From Actinorhabdospora filicis (GTDB lineage: Bacteria; Actinomycetota; Actinomycetes; Mycobacteriales; Micromonosporaceae): a stretch of DNA of 64,000 bases. The stretch covers positions 1,433,370-1,497,369 of the forward strand of contig NZ_BSTX01000001.1 of NCBI RefSeq assembly GCF_030269765.1, given 5' to 3'. Numbering within the stretch: position 1 is the stretch's first letter; each line of letters starts with the position of its first letter. Of this stretch, positions 48,683-57,771 are shown piece by piece. A program made the translations under genes and the position numbers. The notes beneath the pieces were generated by a model. That model saw only the letters and a list, made by a program, of their open reading frames with translations. It searched no databases and had not been told where the DNA came from.

Positions 48683-48999
48683 GCCCGTCGGGCGGGTGAG
48701 CGAGGACGGGCGTGGCGATGCCGGAGGCGGCGCGGCCGGTGTGCGCGCTCCTGACGGATGCCCGGTGGCCCCCGGTGCCTGTAGAAAGGTGAGGTGCCGG
48801 AACCCTGCCCGCGGTGGACCTTAGCCCCGATCCCGCCCCTGCCCCTGATCGGCCCGGCCACCGGCATCGCCTCCGGTGACCTGCCGGGCCGGGTCGAGGC
48901 GTACCCGGGACGGATGCTCACGCGGCGAACCCGCGCCCGGCCCGCCACCCCATGGCGAGATCACGCGCGCGACCGCCCGATCCCGCGCGGGTTCGGCTC
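48683..48999. other. Intergenic region before the NACHT gene
   Basis: 317 bases. It holds a small frame at 48794-49003 (listed apart) and no clear promoter or repeat. Confidence 0.4.
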
Positions 49000-49003
49000 A
49001 TGA
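48794..49003 (+). CDS. Small open frame coupled to the NACHT gene (uncertain)
   Basis: 69 residues, GTG start four bases after AAAGGTGAG, and a stop that overlaps the NACHT start in ATGA. The translation (MPEPCPRWTLAPIPPLPLIG and so on) is Pro/Arg-rich and not recognised. Ribosome site and overlap argue for it; composition argues against. Confidence 0.25.
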   Translation: MPEPCPRWTLAPIPPLPLIGPATGIASGDLPGRVEAYPGRMLTRRTRARPATPWRDHARDRPIPRGFGS

Positions 49004-50901
49004 CCTTCCGCGCCAGGCTGACGGGCGTCGTGCTCGGGGCGGTGGTCCTGGGGCTGCTGGTCAACGTCGCCAGCGGTGAGCTGCCCGCCGCCTTCGGGCC
49101 CTACAAGTGGACCGCGTGGCTGGCCGTCCCGTTCGCCGCCGCCGGTCTGGCGCTGTGGGAGTGGCGGACCGGCCGCTCGCGGCACGGCTCGGCCGCGCGG
49201 ACCCGGCGTCTGCTGCTGGTCAAGCAGCGTGACGCGTGGGTGCGGGGTGTCCTGGACGCCTCGATGTACCGCGAGGCGCGGGTCCGGCTCAACTACGACG
49301 CCGCCATCGACGAGCCGCACCCGTGGGCGGCGACGGCTTATGTGCCCGGCGCGCCGCCGCGCCCGGCGGGGCGGGACGTGACCCGGCTGTTCGGCGACGA
49401 GATGCACGGCTGGATGCTGATCCTCGGCGAGCCGGGCTCGGGGAAGACGACGGTGCTGCTGGAGCTGCTGCGCGATCTCCTGGACGCCGCCGCCGAGCCG
49501 GGCGAGCCGGTGCCGCTGATGCTGAACCTGTCCTCGTGGCGCTCGGGCGACCTGGCGTCGTGGGCGGTCGCGGAGGCGGCGTCGCGGTACGGCGTCCCGC
49601 GTGAGCACGTGCCGCTGGAGCTGCTGCTGCTCGACGGGCTGGACGAGGTCGCCGAGGACGCGCGCCCGGCGTGCGTGCGGGCGGTGAACGCGTTCCGCGA
49701 GGCGCACCCGACGGTGCCGGTGGCCGTGGTCTCGCGGACCGCCGAGTACGCCGGGCTGGGCGAGTCCCTGCGCCTGCGGGGACGCCTGGAGATCCGGCCG
49801 CTCACCGCGGGCGAGGTCGACCGGTTCCTGCGCGCGCGTCGCCGGGGCGGCCTGATCGGCGTCCTGGACACCGACGCGGAGCTGCGCGCGCTGGTCACCA
49901 CGCCGCTGCTGCTGAACGTGCTGATGCTCACCGAGATGCCCGCCCGGGAGGAGGGCGACGCGCGGGAGCGGCTGCTGGCGGCCTACGTCGACCGGATGCT
50001 CGCGCAGCGGCCCGATCCGCGCTTCCCGCCGGAGAAGGTGAAGGGGTGGCTGGGTTTCCTGGCGCGGCTGACGAAGCAGCACGGCGGCACGGTTTTCGGT
50101 TTCGACGACCTGGACGGCTCCTGGACACCCGGGTCGGGCTTCTTCGCCTGGGCGGCTCAACTGAACGCGGCGGCGGTCCTGGCGGTGTTCCCGGTGCTGA
50201 GCGGGTGGCTGTGGGCGGGCCGGGCGGGACTGGCGGCGGGCGTGGTGGCGGCCCTGCCGATGTTCGCGCCGCACCGGCTGAGCGTGCGCGCCACCGACCT
50301 CACCGCGAGATCGCGCTCGCGTGTGCGCGTCGCGCCGGTGCACGTGGTGGTCGCGGCCGTCGTCGCGGTGGCGGTGGGCGCGGCGGCCGTCCTGCGCGCC
50401 GGCGGGTTCACGGCCATGTCGACGGGGCAGGCCCTCGGCGGGCTCCTGGCCGCCGCGACGACGCTGGTGGCGGTGCTGGTGTTCCGCCCGGCGGTGGTGC
50501 GCGGGCTGAGCGTGCGTCCGCGGCATGAGCGCGCCGAGTCGCCCTCACCGGCCGGGCGCGCGCTGCTGCGCGCCACCGTCGACCGCGCGGTGGTGGCCGG
50601 GGCGGCGGCGGTGTTCGTGGTCTCGGCGCCGCTGCCGGGCGATTGGTTCGGGGACGCCTTCGCGTTCATGCCGTTCTGCGCGGTGACCGCGATGGTCCAC
50701 GTCCTGCACGTGGGCGTGTCGGGCCTCGTCGAGCAGCGCGCGGTCCGCCGTGCCCTCGCCCGCCGCGACCTGCTCCCCCATCCGGCCGCCCCCATGCTCG
50801 AACACGCCCGCGCGTGCCTGCTGCTGCGCCGGGTCGGGCGGGACTGGATCTTCGTGCACGCGCTCATCCGCGATCATCTCGCGCGCGAAAGAGTCCGGTA
50901 G
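49000..50901 (+). CDS. Membrane-bound NACHT-type NTPase
   Basis: 633 residues. Two helices at the start (about 8-22 and 38-54), then a cytosolic NTPase: Walker A ILGEPGSGKTTVLL (141-154), Walker B LLLLDGLDEV (208-217, with the GLDE of NACHT proteins) and AVVSRTAEY (242-250). A winged-helix-like part follows (about 285-365: LITTPLLLNVLMLTEMP-like). From about 380 on, six or so helices separated by basic loops form a membrane domain. There are no C-terminal repeats of the usual sensor type; the membrane domain may sense or carry out the response. ATG at 49000; ATG 48952 would add 16 residues. NACHT proteins in bacteria act in signalling and phage defence; the role here is unknown. Confidence 0.85.
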   Translation: MTFRARLTGVVLGAVVLGLLVNVASGELPAAFGPYKWTAWLAVPFAAAGLALWEWRTGRSRHGSAARTRRLLLVKQRDAWVRGVLDASMYREARVRLNYDAAIDEPHPWAATAYVPGAPPRPAGRDVTRLFGDEMHGWMLILGEPGSGKTTVLLELLRDLLDAAAEPGEPVPLMLNLSSWRSGDLASWAVAEAASRYGVPREHVPLELLLLDGLDEVAEDARPACVRAVNAFREAHPTVPVAVVSRTAEYAGLGESLRLRGRLEIRPLTAGEVDRFLRARRRGGLIGVLDTDAELRALVTTPLLLNVLMLTEMPAREEGDARERLLAAYVDRMLAQRPDPRFPPEKVKGWLGFLARLTKQHGGTVFGFDDLDGSWTPGSGFFAWAAQLNAAAVLAVFPVLSGWLWAGRAGLAAGVVAALPMFAPHRLSVRATDLTARSRSRVRVAPVHVVVAAVVAVAVGAAAVLRAGGFTAMSTGQALGGLLAAATTLVAVLVFRPAVVRGLSVRPRHERAESPSPAGRALLRATVDRAVVAGAAAVFVVSAPLPGDWFGDAFAFMPFCAVTAMVHVLHVGVSGLVEQRAVRRALARRDLLPHPAAPMLEHARACLLLRRVGRDWIFVHALIRDHLARERVR

Positions 50902-50964
50902 GCGACGTTCGCACAATCTGTCCGTCATGCCCCGGGTACACGAGCGCACGATTACTCACGTATC

Positions 50965-51001
50965 CCCGGATGCGTGCCGAGCCCGACTCCGCGCATCCGG
51001 G
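50965..51001. terminator. Hairpin between NACHT and GNAT genes
   Basis: CCCGGATGCG (50965-50974) pairs exactly with 50992-51001 around a 17-base loop, between two converging genes. Confidence 0.6.
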
Positions 51002-51010
51002 TGAATCATG

Positions 51011-51418
51011 TCAGGGCCCGGTGAAGCGGTAGAAGACCTCGGGGTCGCCCTCGTCCAGGCCGTGGACCATCCCGCACGCCTCCCACCCGCAGCGCGCCAG
51101 CAGGCGTTGCATCGGCTGGTTCGACAGGTTCGCCGACGTGAAGGTCCCGGCCGACGAGGCCTCGCGCAGCAGCGCCTCGCCGACACCCTCACCGCGGGCA
51201 CCGGCGGCCACCATGAGCATCGCCAGGAACGGCCGCCCGAAGAACTCGCGCGTCACCGCCGTGTAGCCGCGCGGCGAGCCGTCGTCGTACACGCGGACGT
51301 GCCCGGCGGCGACCCACCCGGCGATCTCCGCCGCCCGTTCGGGGCCGCCGACGGTGTCCAGGCGCGACAGTGCCGCCACGTCCTCGGACGTGGCGGCGCG
51401 GATCGGCGGAGCGGTCAC
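51011..51418 (-). CDS. GNAT-family N-acetyltransferase
   Basis: 135 residues. The acetyl-CoA loop is AAGARGEGVGEALLRE near 78-93, preceded by the strand FLAMLMV; the end NLSNQPMQRLLARCGW fits the last helix-strand of the fold. The start is a GTG at 51418 that overlaps the stop of the short dehydrogenase gene, so it is the last gene of the deoC operon. Substrate unknown. Confidence 0.82.
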   Translation of the reverse strand: MTAPPIRAATSEDVAALSRLDTVGGPERAAEIAGWVAAGHVRVYDDGSPRGYTAVTREFFGRPFLAMLMVAAGARGEGVGEALLREASSAGTFTSANLSNQPMQRLLARCGWEACGMVHGLDEGDPEVFYRFTGP

Positions 51419-52284
51419 ACGCCCGCCGGGTGCCAGACCGTCTTCGTCTCGGTCCAGGTCCGCAGGCGCTTGAGCGTGGGCTCGGCGAGGAAGTCCTCGG
51501 CGGCCGGGCGCAGGACGCGCTTGAGGTTGTCGGCGGCGGCGGCCTCCAGCGTGCGGGCGAGCTCGGGGTCGTCCACACCCGTGAGGTCGAGGCCGTTGAC
51601 GTCGGCGTGCGAGGCGAGGTGGGGGGCCATCTCGCCGGTGTGGCCGGTGAGGATGTTGACCACGCCGCCGGGGAAGTCGGAGGTGGCCAGGACCTCGCCG
51701 AGGGTCACCGCGGGCAGCGGCATCTTCTCGCTGGCGATGACCACGACGGTGTTGCCGGTGACGATGGCGGGCGCGATCGCGCTGACGAGCCCGAGGAGGG
51801 GCGCGTGCTGGGGCGCGATGACGCCGACGACGCCGGTCGGTTCGGGCGAGGAGAGGTTGAAGTAGGGCCCGGCGACGGGGTTGCCGTTGCCGAGGACCTG
51901 CGGGACCTTGTCGGCCCAGCCCGCGTACCAGACCCACCGGTCGATGGTGGCGTCCACGCGCGCCTCGGCCTGCTTGCGGGAGCCGCCCTCGGCGGCGCGC
52001 AGCTCCTCGGCGAACTGGGCGCGGCGGCCCTCCATCATCTCCGCGGCGCGGTAGAGGATCTGGCCGCGCAGGTAGGCGGTGGCGGTGGCCCAGCCCTTCT
52101 GGGCGGCGCGGGCGGCCACGACGGCGTCGCGGACGTCCTTGCGGGAGGACCTGGAGGCGTTGGCCAGGACGGTCCCGTCGGCACCGGTCACGAGGTAGGA
52201 CCTCCCGGACTCGCTGCGCGGGAACTTCCCGCCCACGTACAGCTTGTAGGTCTTGCGGACGGCGATGCGACCGGTCTCAGACAT
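51415..52284 (-). CDS. Short aldehyde dehydrogenase-like protein, lacks catalytic half
   Basis: 289 residues compared with about 480 for the family. The NAD-binding part is present (SSPEPTGVVGVIAPQHAPLL, SEKMPLPAVTLGEVL, FPGGVVNILTGHTGEM), but the catalytic Cys and the oligomerisation end are missing, and the end DFLAEPTLKRLRTWTETKTV is different. It overlaps the complete enzyme by eight bases and is probably a structural or regulatory partner of it. The same pair of a full and a short copy after deoC occurs in other actinobacteria (from memory), so it is not a fresh truncation. Confidence 0.85.
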   Translation of the reverse strand: MSETGRIAVRKTYKLYVGGKFPRSESGRSYLVTGADGTVLANASRSSRKDVRDAVVAARAAQKGWATATAYLRGQILYRAAEMMEGRRAQFAEELRAAEGGSRKQAEARVDATIDRWVWYAGWADKVPQVLGNGNPVAGPYFNLSSPEPTGVVGVIAPQHAPLLGLVSAIAPAIVTGNTVVVIASEKMPLPAVTLGEVLATSDFPGGVVNILTGHTGEMAPHLASHADVNGLDLTGVDDPELARTLEAAAADNLKRVLRPAAEDFLAEPTLKRLRTWTETKTVWHPAGV

Positions 52285-53710
52285 CGAGGTAGGCCTCCAG
52301 ACCCTGACGCCCGCCCTCGCGGCCGTAACCGGACTCCTTGTACCCGCCGAAGGGCGAGGTCGGGTCGAACTTGTTGAACGTGTTCGCCCACACCACGCCC
52401 GCGCGCAGGCGGTCGGCGAGCCACAGGATCCGCGAGCCCTTCTCCGTCCACACGCCCGCCGACAGGCCGTAGGGGGTGTTGTTGGCCTTGGCGACGGCCT
52501 CGTCGGGGGTGCGGAAGGTCAGCACCGACAGGACCGGCCCGAAGATCTCCTCGCGGGCGATGCGGTGCGACTGGGACACGCCGGTGAAGACCGTGGGCGC
52601 GAACCAGAAGCCGCGCTCGGGCAGGACGCAGGGCGCGGTGTAGCGCTCGGCGCCCTCGGCCTCGCCGATCTGCGAGAGGGCCCGGATGCGCTCCAGCTGC
52701 TCGGCGGAGTTGATGGCGCCGACGTCGGTGTTCTTGTCCAGCGGGTCGCCCACGCGCAGGGTGCCCATGCGTCGGCGCAGCCTGGCCAGGAACTCCTCGG
52801 CGATCGACTCCTGGAGCAGCAGCCGCGATCCGGCGCAGCAGACGTGTCCCTGGTTGAAGAAGATGCCGTTGACGGTGCCCTCGACGGCCTGGTCGATGGC
52901 GGCGTCGTCGAAGACGATGTTGGCGGCCTTGCCGCCCAGTTCGAGGGTGAGCTTCTTGCGCGTCCCGGCCACGGCCCGGGCGATGCGGCGCCCGACCTCG
53001 GTGGAGCCGGTGAAGGCGACCTTGTTCACGTCGGGGTGCTCGACGAGGGTGGCGCCGGTGGCGCCCGCGCCGGTCACGATGTTCACCACGCCGGCCGGGA
53101 GCTCGGCCTGCTGGCAGATCTCGGCGAACAGCAGCGCGGTCAGCGGCGTGGTCTCGGCCGGCTTCAGCACGACGGTGTTGCCGCAGGCCAGGGCCGGGGC
53201 GATCTTCCACGCCAGCATCAGCAGCGGGAAGTTCCACGGGATGACCTGACCGGCCACGCCCAGCGCCTTCGGGTCGGCCCCGAACCCGGCGTGCCCGAGC
53301 TTGTCGGCCCACCCGGCGTAGTAGAAGAAGTGCGCGGCGACCAGGGGGATGTCGACGTCGCGGGACTCCTTGATGGGCTTGCCGTTGTCCAGCGACTCCA
53401 GCACGGCCAGCTCGCGCCCGCGCTCCTGGATGATGCGCGCGATGCGGAACAGGTACTTCGCCCGCTCCGAGCCCGGCATCGGGCCCCACACCTTCTCGTA
53501 GGCGCGGCGCGCGGCGGCCACGGCCGCGTCGACGTCCTCGGAGGTGGCGGCGGCGACCTCGGCGAGGGTCTCCTCGGTGGCCGGGTTGACGGTCTTGAAC
53601 GCCTCACCCTTGCCGTCGACGAACTTCCCGTCAATGAACAGGCCGTAGGACGGCTTGATGTCGACGACGTCCCGCGACTCGGGCGCCGGCGCGTATTCGA
53701 ACATCGTCAT
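52277..53710 (-). CDS. Aldehyde dehydrogenase
   Basis: 477 residues. Complete family: PWNFPLLMLAWKIAPALACG, GSTEVGRRIA, catalytic Glu in LELGGKAANIV, catalytic Cys in FFNQGHVCCAGSR, and EEIFGPVLSVL. In the operon with deoC it may oxidise the acetaldehyde released from deoxyribose 5-phosphate to acetate. The ATG at 53710 shares one base with the deoC stop. Confidence 0.95.
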   Translation of the reverse strand: MTMFEYAPAPESRDVVDIKPSYGLFIDGKFVDGKGEAFKTVNPATEETLAEVAAATSEDVDAAVAAARRAYEKVWGPMPGSERAKYLFRIARIIQERGRELAVLESLDNGKPIKESRDVDIPLVAAHFFYYAGWADKLGHAGFGADPKALGVAGQVIPWNFPLLMLAWKIAPALACGNTVVLKPAETTPLTALLFAEICQQAELPAGVVNIVTGAGATGATLVEHPDVNKVAFTGSTEVGRRIARAVAGTRKKLTLELGGKAANIVFDDAAIDQAVEGTVNGIFFNQGHVCCAGSRLLLQESIAEEFLARLRRRMGTLRVGDPLDKNTDVGAINSAEQLERIRALSQIGEAEGAERYTAPCVLPERGFWFAPTVFTGVSQSHRIAREEIFGPVLSVLTFRTPDEAVAKANNTPYGLSAGVWTEKGSRILWLADRLRAGVVWANTFNKFDPTSPFGGYKESGYGREGGRQGLEAYLDV

Positions 53711-54615
53711 CAGTCCACCGTCACGTAGTCGGGGCCACTGTAATGGCCGGTGGCGAGCTTCTGGCGCTGCATGAGCAGGTCGTTCAGGAGGCTGGAGGCG
53801 CCGAAGCGGAACCAGTCGGGGTCCAGCCAGTCGGGTCCGGCGACCTCGTTGACCACGACGAGGTACTTCATGGCGTCCTTGGTGGTCTTGATGCCACCGG
53901 CGGGCTTCACGCCGACCTGGCGGCCGGTGAGCTCGCGGAAGTCGCGGACGGCCTCCAGCATGATCATCGTCACCGGCAGCGTCGCCGCCGGGGCGACCTT
54001 GCCCGTGGAGGTCTTGATGAAGTCGGCCCCGGCGCGCATCGCCAGCCACGACGCCTTGCGCACATTGTCGTAGGTGCCCAGCTCACCGGTCTCCAGGATC
54101 ACCTTCAGGTGGGCCTTGCCGCAGGCCTCCTTGATCGCCACGATCTCGTCGAAGACGTGCTGGTAGTCGCCGGCCAGGAACGCGCCCCGGCTGATGACCA
54201 TGTCGATCTCGTCGGCACCGGCCTCGACGGCCGCGCGCGTGTCGTCCAGCTTCACCTGGAGCGGCGCCTGGCCCGAAGGGAACGCCGTCGCCACGCTCGC
54301 CAAATGCACCCCGGAGCCCTTCAGGGCCGCCGCGGCCACCGGGACCATCGACGGGTACACGCAGATCGCGGCCGTGCTCGGGCACGTGGGGTCACTGGGC
54401 TCGGGACGGATCGCCTTCGCGCAGAGAGTGCGGACCTTGCCGGGCGTGTCGGCCCCCTCCAGCGTGGTCAGGTCGACCATGCGGATGGACAGGTCGATCG
54501 CCCACGCTTTCGCGCTGGTCTTGATCGACCGTGTGGCCAGGCTCGCGGCGCGCTGCTCGGCGCCGACCTGGTCGACGCCCGGCAGGCCCGCCAGAAGGGT
54601 GGACAGCTCGGTCAT
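53710..54615 (-). CDS. deoC: Deoxyribose-phosphate aldolase
   Basis: 301 residues. It splits 2-deoxyribose 5-phosphate into glyceraldehyde 3-phosphate and acetaldehyde. The Schiff-base Lys is in ADFIKTSTGK, with the proton relay Lys in VGVKPAGGIKT and the Asp in DEIDMVISRGAF. The ATG at 54615 is used; frames upstream overlap the upp promoter. First gene of the operon deoC, aldehyde dehydrogenase, short dehydrogenase, GNAT, divergent from upp. Confidence 0.97.
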   Translation of the reverse strand: MTELSTLLAGLPGVDQVGAEQRAASLATRSIKTSAKAWAIDLSIRMVDLTTLEGADTPGKVRTLCAKAIRPEPSDPTCPSTAAICVYPSMVPVAAAALKGSGVHLASVATAFPSGQAPLQVKLDDTRAAVEAGADEIDMVISRGAFLAGDYQHVFDEIVAIKEACGKAHLKVILETGELGTYDNVRKASWLAMRAGADFIKTSTGKVAPAATLPVTMIMLEAVRDFRELTGRQVGVKPAGGIKTTKDAMKYLVVVNEVAGPDWLDPDWFRFGASSLLNDLLMQRQKLATGHYSGPDYVTVD

Positions 54616-54671
54616 GAACAGGAGTCTACGGGCCACCCCCCGGAGCTACCGGAGAGTAGCCGCTAGGGTCT

Positions 54672-55310
54672 GTGGACGTGGAAGTACACGTCGTAGACCA
54701 TCCCCTGGCCGCCGCGCGGCTCACCGCCATGCGCGACGCGCGCACCGACTCCGGACAGTTCCGGGCGGCCCTGCACGAACTGACCACCCTGCTGGTCTAC
54801 GAGGCCACCCGCACCATCGCCGCCGAGCACTTCCCGGTGGCCACCCCCGTCGCCGAGGCACGCGGCACCCGCCTGGCCAACCCGCCGCTGCTGGTCCCCG
54901 TCCTGCGCGCCGGCCTCGGCATGGCCGACGCCGCCCACGCCCTCCTGCCCGAGGCGTCCATGGGCTTCGTCGGCCTCGCCCGCGACGAAGAGACCCACGA
55001 GCCACGCGCGTACATGGAGTCCCTCCCCGACGACCTCGCCGGCCGCCACGTCATCGTCCTGGACCCCATGCTCGCCACCGGCGGCTCCCTGGTCGCCTGC
55101 TGCCGCATGCTCGCCGACCGCGGCGCCACCGACATCGACGTCGTCTGCGTCCTGGCCGCACCGGACGGCGTGGAGACGCTGCGCCAGAGCGGCCTGGTCC
55201 CGCGCCTGACGACGGCCTCGATCGACGAGGGTCTGAACGAGGCCGCGTTCATCGTGCCGGGGCTCGGGGACGCGGGGGATCGGCAGTTCGGGGCGTATAG
55301 GCGGTTCTGA
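54672..55310 (+). CDS. upp: Uracil phosphoribosyltransferase
   Basis: 212 residues. It salvages uracil to UMP with PRPP. The PRPP loop is [11 protein letters not shown], with [14 protein letters not shown] and the uracil-binding end [15 protein letters not shown]. Two GTG starts lie six bases apart (54672 and 54678); a TAGGGT -10 box at 54664-54669 would place the mRNA start close to the second, so a leaderless 210-residue form is possible. Divergent from deoC, and with it part of nucleoside salvage. Confidence 0.97.
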   Translation: MDVEVHVVDHPLAAARLTAMRDARTDSGQFRAALHELTTLLVYEATRTIAAEHFPVATPVAEARGTRLANPPLLVPVLRAGLGMADAAHALLPEASMGFVGLARDEETHEPRAYMESLPDDLAGRHVIVLDPMLATGGSLVACCRMLADRGATDIDVVCVLAAPDGVETLRQSGLVPRLTTASIDEGLNEAAFIVPGLGDAGDRQFGAYRRF

Positions 55311-55676
55311 GCCGGAGTACCGCCTCGGTTATCGCCGGGAAGCCCCGAACCGGCAAGCAGAGCGGGGCTCACCGGCGGTTCTGGCCGGGGGCGTACCGGC
55401 GCTCTTGAGAAACGGATGCGCCGCTCTTTGAGCGGCGCATCCGGCCCCTTCGAGCGAGACACATCCGCGTGCCGAGTGCGGCCGCGACCACCATCTCGGG
55501 GAAAGTGTCTTCGAGCCCGATCCACCGCAACCTTGGTTCCGGTGGGGGCACTCTCGCGCTGAGGGCCTCGATGGTCTCTTCCAGCACGTCCCGCACTTGA
55601 AGTGTCGTCATCGGCATGACGCCAGCCCCGGTCGCCATGCGAATCACGTCCATTCCGTGGTCAGCGACCCGCCGGC
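55311..55676. other. Intergenic region with two hairpins
   Basis: 366 bases between converging upp and NTF2-like genes. Hairpins at 55341-55369 (7-bp arms) and 55413-55443. A short minus-strand frame (55369-55653) crosses both and is not called. Confidence 0.6.
55413..55443. terminator. Strong terminator hairpin
   Basis: A perfect 14-bp stem (CGGATGCGCCGCTC and complement) with a three-base TTT loop, about 100 bases after upp and facing the converging gene. Confidence 0.75.
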
Positions 55677-56111
55677 TCACTGCCCCCTCCGCAGCGCCAC
55701 CGCCTCCTCGAACATCCCCCGCGCCGCCGCGCTCCCCACATGGTCGATGTAGTCGCGCGATTCCACGATCAGCCCGTCGCGCACTCGCATCACGAACACG
55801 CACGGCACGCGAAACTCCCGCCCGGTGCGAAGGTTGCGGCCCGCGTAGGCGAACTCCGCCACGATCACCTCGGGGTCGCCCGTCTCGTGCACCACGATGT
55901 CGACGGGGCGGCGCTCGATGGGGTCGGCCTTGGAATCCGGCGGCCCGGCAAAATGCTTCCGCAGCTCTTCGCGGGTCCGCAGGGGCTCGCCGGGCCAGAG
56001 GGGGTGGCGGACGTCGATGCTCTCCGCGTACAGCAGGTGCAGCTCGGGGTCGGCGGCGCAGACGCCCTCGACCAGTCGCTCGAACACCTCGCGTGGTGTG
56101 GGGTGGCTCAT
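55677..56111 (-). CDS. NTF2/SnoaL-like protein
   Basis: 144 residues. The cone-shaped SnoaL-like fold is suggested by PREVFERLVEGVCAADPELH at the start, DVRHPLWPGEPLRTREELRK, and the strands DIVVHETGDPEVIVAEFAYA and FVMRVRDGLIVESRDYID. Such proteins bind or isomerise small hydrophobic molecules; there is no way to tell the ligand. ATG at 56111, 35 bases after the stop of tsaD on the same strand. Confidence 0.8.
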   Translation of the reverse strand: MSHPTPREVFERLVEGVCAADPELHLLYAESIDVRHPLWPGEPLRTREELRKHFAGPPDSKADPIERRPVDIVVHETGDPEVIVAEFAYAGRNLRTGREFRVPCVFVMRVRDGLIVESRDYIDHVGSAAARGMFEEAVALRRGQ

Positions 56112-56146
56112 CGGGCGACCCTAGCCACCGTCCACAAGGAACGGGA

Positions 56147-57220
56147 CTAGCGCGTCACCCGCACGTCGTGTTCGACCATGCTCACCAGCTCCACCGGCAG
56201 CGCCGAGTCGGCGGGGATGCCCAGGTCGGAGGGTGCGACACCGGCGGCGACCAGGTGTGAGCCGAGGGCGGCGACCATCGCGCCGTTGTCGGTGCACAGC
56301 CCGGGGCGGGGGACGCGGACGCGCATCCCGGCCTTCTCGAAACGCTCCACCGACATCGCGCGCAGGCGCGAGTTGGCCGCGACGCCGCCACCCAGCAGCA
56401 GGGTCTCGATGCCGTGCTCCTTGGCCGCGTCGAGGGCCTTGCGGGTCAGGACGTCGCAGACGGCCTCCTGGAAGGACGCCGCCACGTCGTTGACGGGGAC
56501 GGGCTCGCCGGCCTTCTCGCGGGCCTCGATCCAGCGCGCCACGGCCGTCTTGAGCCCGGAGAAGGAGAAGTCGTAGCGGTGCTTCTCCATGTCGCGGTGA
56601 CCGGTCAGCCCGCGCGGGAACTCGATCGCGTGCGGGTCGCCGTCCTTGGCCGCGCGGTCGATGGGCGGGCCGCCGGGGAAGGGCATGCCCAGCAGGCGCG
56701 CGACCTTGTCGTAGGCCTCACCGGCGGCGTCGTCGATGGTCGCGCCGAGCTGCTCCACGCGCCCGGCGAGGTCCTCCACCAGCAGCAGCGAGGAGTGCCC
56801 GCCGGAGACCAGCAGGCCCAGGGCGGGCTCGGGGATGGGCCCGTTCTCCAGGGTGTCGACGGCGATGTGCGCCGAGAGGTGGTTCACGCCGTAGATCGGC
56901 TTGCCCGCCGCCAGCGCGTAGGCCTTCGCGGCGGCCACGCCCACCAGCAGCGCGCCGGACAGGCCCGGCCCGGCCGTCACCGCGATCGCGTCGATGTCGC
57001 CGAGGGTGACCCCGGCGGTGTCGAGGGCTCGCTGGACGGTCGGGATCATCGCCTCCAGGTGCGCGCGGCTGGCCACCTCCGGCACGACCCCGCCGAAGCG
57101 GGCGTGCTGGTCGACGCTGGTGGCGATCGCGTCGGCGAGCAGGGTGTGCCCGCGGACGATGCCGACGCCCGTCTCGTCGCAGGAGGTCTCGATGCCGAGG
57201 ACCAGCGGTTCGTCCGTCAC
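56147..57220 (-). CDS. tsaD: tRNA N6-adenosine threonylcarbamoyltransferase TsaD
   Basis: 357 residues. It joins the threonylcarbamoyl group to A37 of tRNAs reading ANN codons (t6A). Typical parts: [28 protein letters not shown] with its metal His, [25 protein letters not shown] and [13 protein letters not shown]. The GTG at 57220 overlaps the rimI stop by four bases. TsaB and TsaE, its partners, are encoded at 58334-59439. Confidence 0.98.
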   Translation of the reverse strand: MTDEPLVLGIETSCDETGVGIVRGHTLLADAIATSVDQHARFGGVVPEVASRAHLEAMIPTVQRALDTAGVTLGDIDAIAVTAGPGLSGALLVGVAAAKAYALAAGKPIYGVNHLSAHIAVDTLENGPIPEPALGLLVSGGHSSLLLVEDLAGRVEQLGATIDDAAGEAYDKVARLLGMPFPGGPPIDRAAKDGDPHAIEFPRGLTGHRDMEKHRYDFSFSGLKTAVARWIEAREKAGEPVPVNDVAASFQEAVCDVLTRKALDAAKEHGIETLLLGGGVAANSRLRAMSVERFEKAGMRVRVPRPGLCTDNGAMVAALGSHLVAAGVAPSDLGIPADSALPVELVSMVEHDVRVTR

Positions 57221-57654
57221 GAAAGCTCCTTGATCATCACCAGCGCGTCGGTGCCGGTGGCCTGGTAGTAGCCGCGGCGGACGCCGATCTGCTCGAACCC
57301 GTAGGAATCGTAGAGCCGCTGGGCGGGGGCGTTGTCCACGGCCACCTCCAGCGCGACGGTCGCCGCGCCCCGGCGCCGGGCCTCGTCCAGCAGATCGCCG
57401 ACCATGCGCCTGCCGAGGCCGTGCCCGCGCCGCAGGGGGACGACGGCGATGTTGTTGATCCACGCCTCGTCACCGGTCACCGCGAGCCCGGCGTAGCCGG
57501 CCAGCTCGCCGTCCTCGACGGCGACGAGGTAGTGGTGCCCGGCGGCCAGTTCGGACCAGAACATGGCCGGGCTCCACGCCTCGGCGGCGAACACCTCGCG
57601 CTCGATCGGCTCCAGCGCCTCGATGTGCCACCAGCGCATCCGCTCGATCTCCAC
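57217..57654 (-). CDS. rimI: Ribosomal protein alanine N-acetyltransferase RimI
   Basis: 145 residues. GNAT fold with the acetyl-CoA loop [20 protein letters not shown] and the end [20 protein letters not shown], typical of RimI, which acetylates the N-terminus of ribosomal protein S18. Adjacent to tsaD as in most Actinobacteria. The start is a GTG at 57654. Confidence 0.93.
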   Translation of the reverse strand: MEIERMRWWHIEALEPIEREVFAAEAWSPAMFWSELAAGHHYLVAVEDGELAGYAGLAVTGDEAWINNIAVVPLRRGHGLGRRMVGDLLDEARRRGAATVALEVAVDNAPAQRLYDSYGFEQIGVRRGYYQATGTDALVMIKELS

Positions 57655-57771
57655 GGGTACAGCCTAGGTCGTCGCCGGGGCGGACCGGGCCCGGGCACGC
57701 GCGGCGAACGCGAGGAACGGTCGCGTGCCCCTGCCCACTACGCTGGAGCCCCATCCCCTCGGAGGTGCATT

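Noticed and set aside
55369-55653. Small minus-strand open frame after upp
   Set aside because: It runs straight through a perfect 14-bp terminator hairpin and has no ribosome site; only its middle third looks protein-like.
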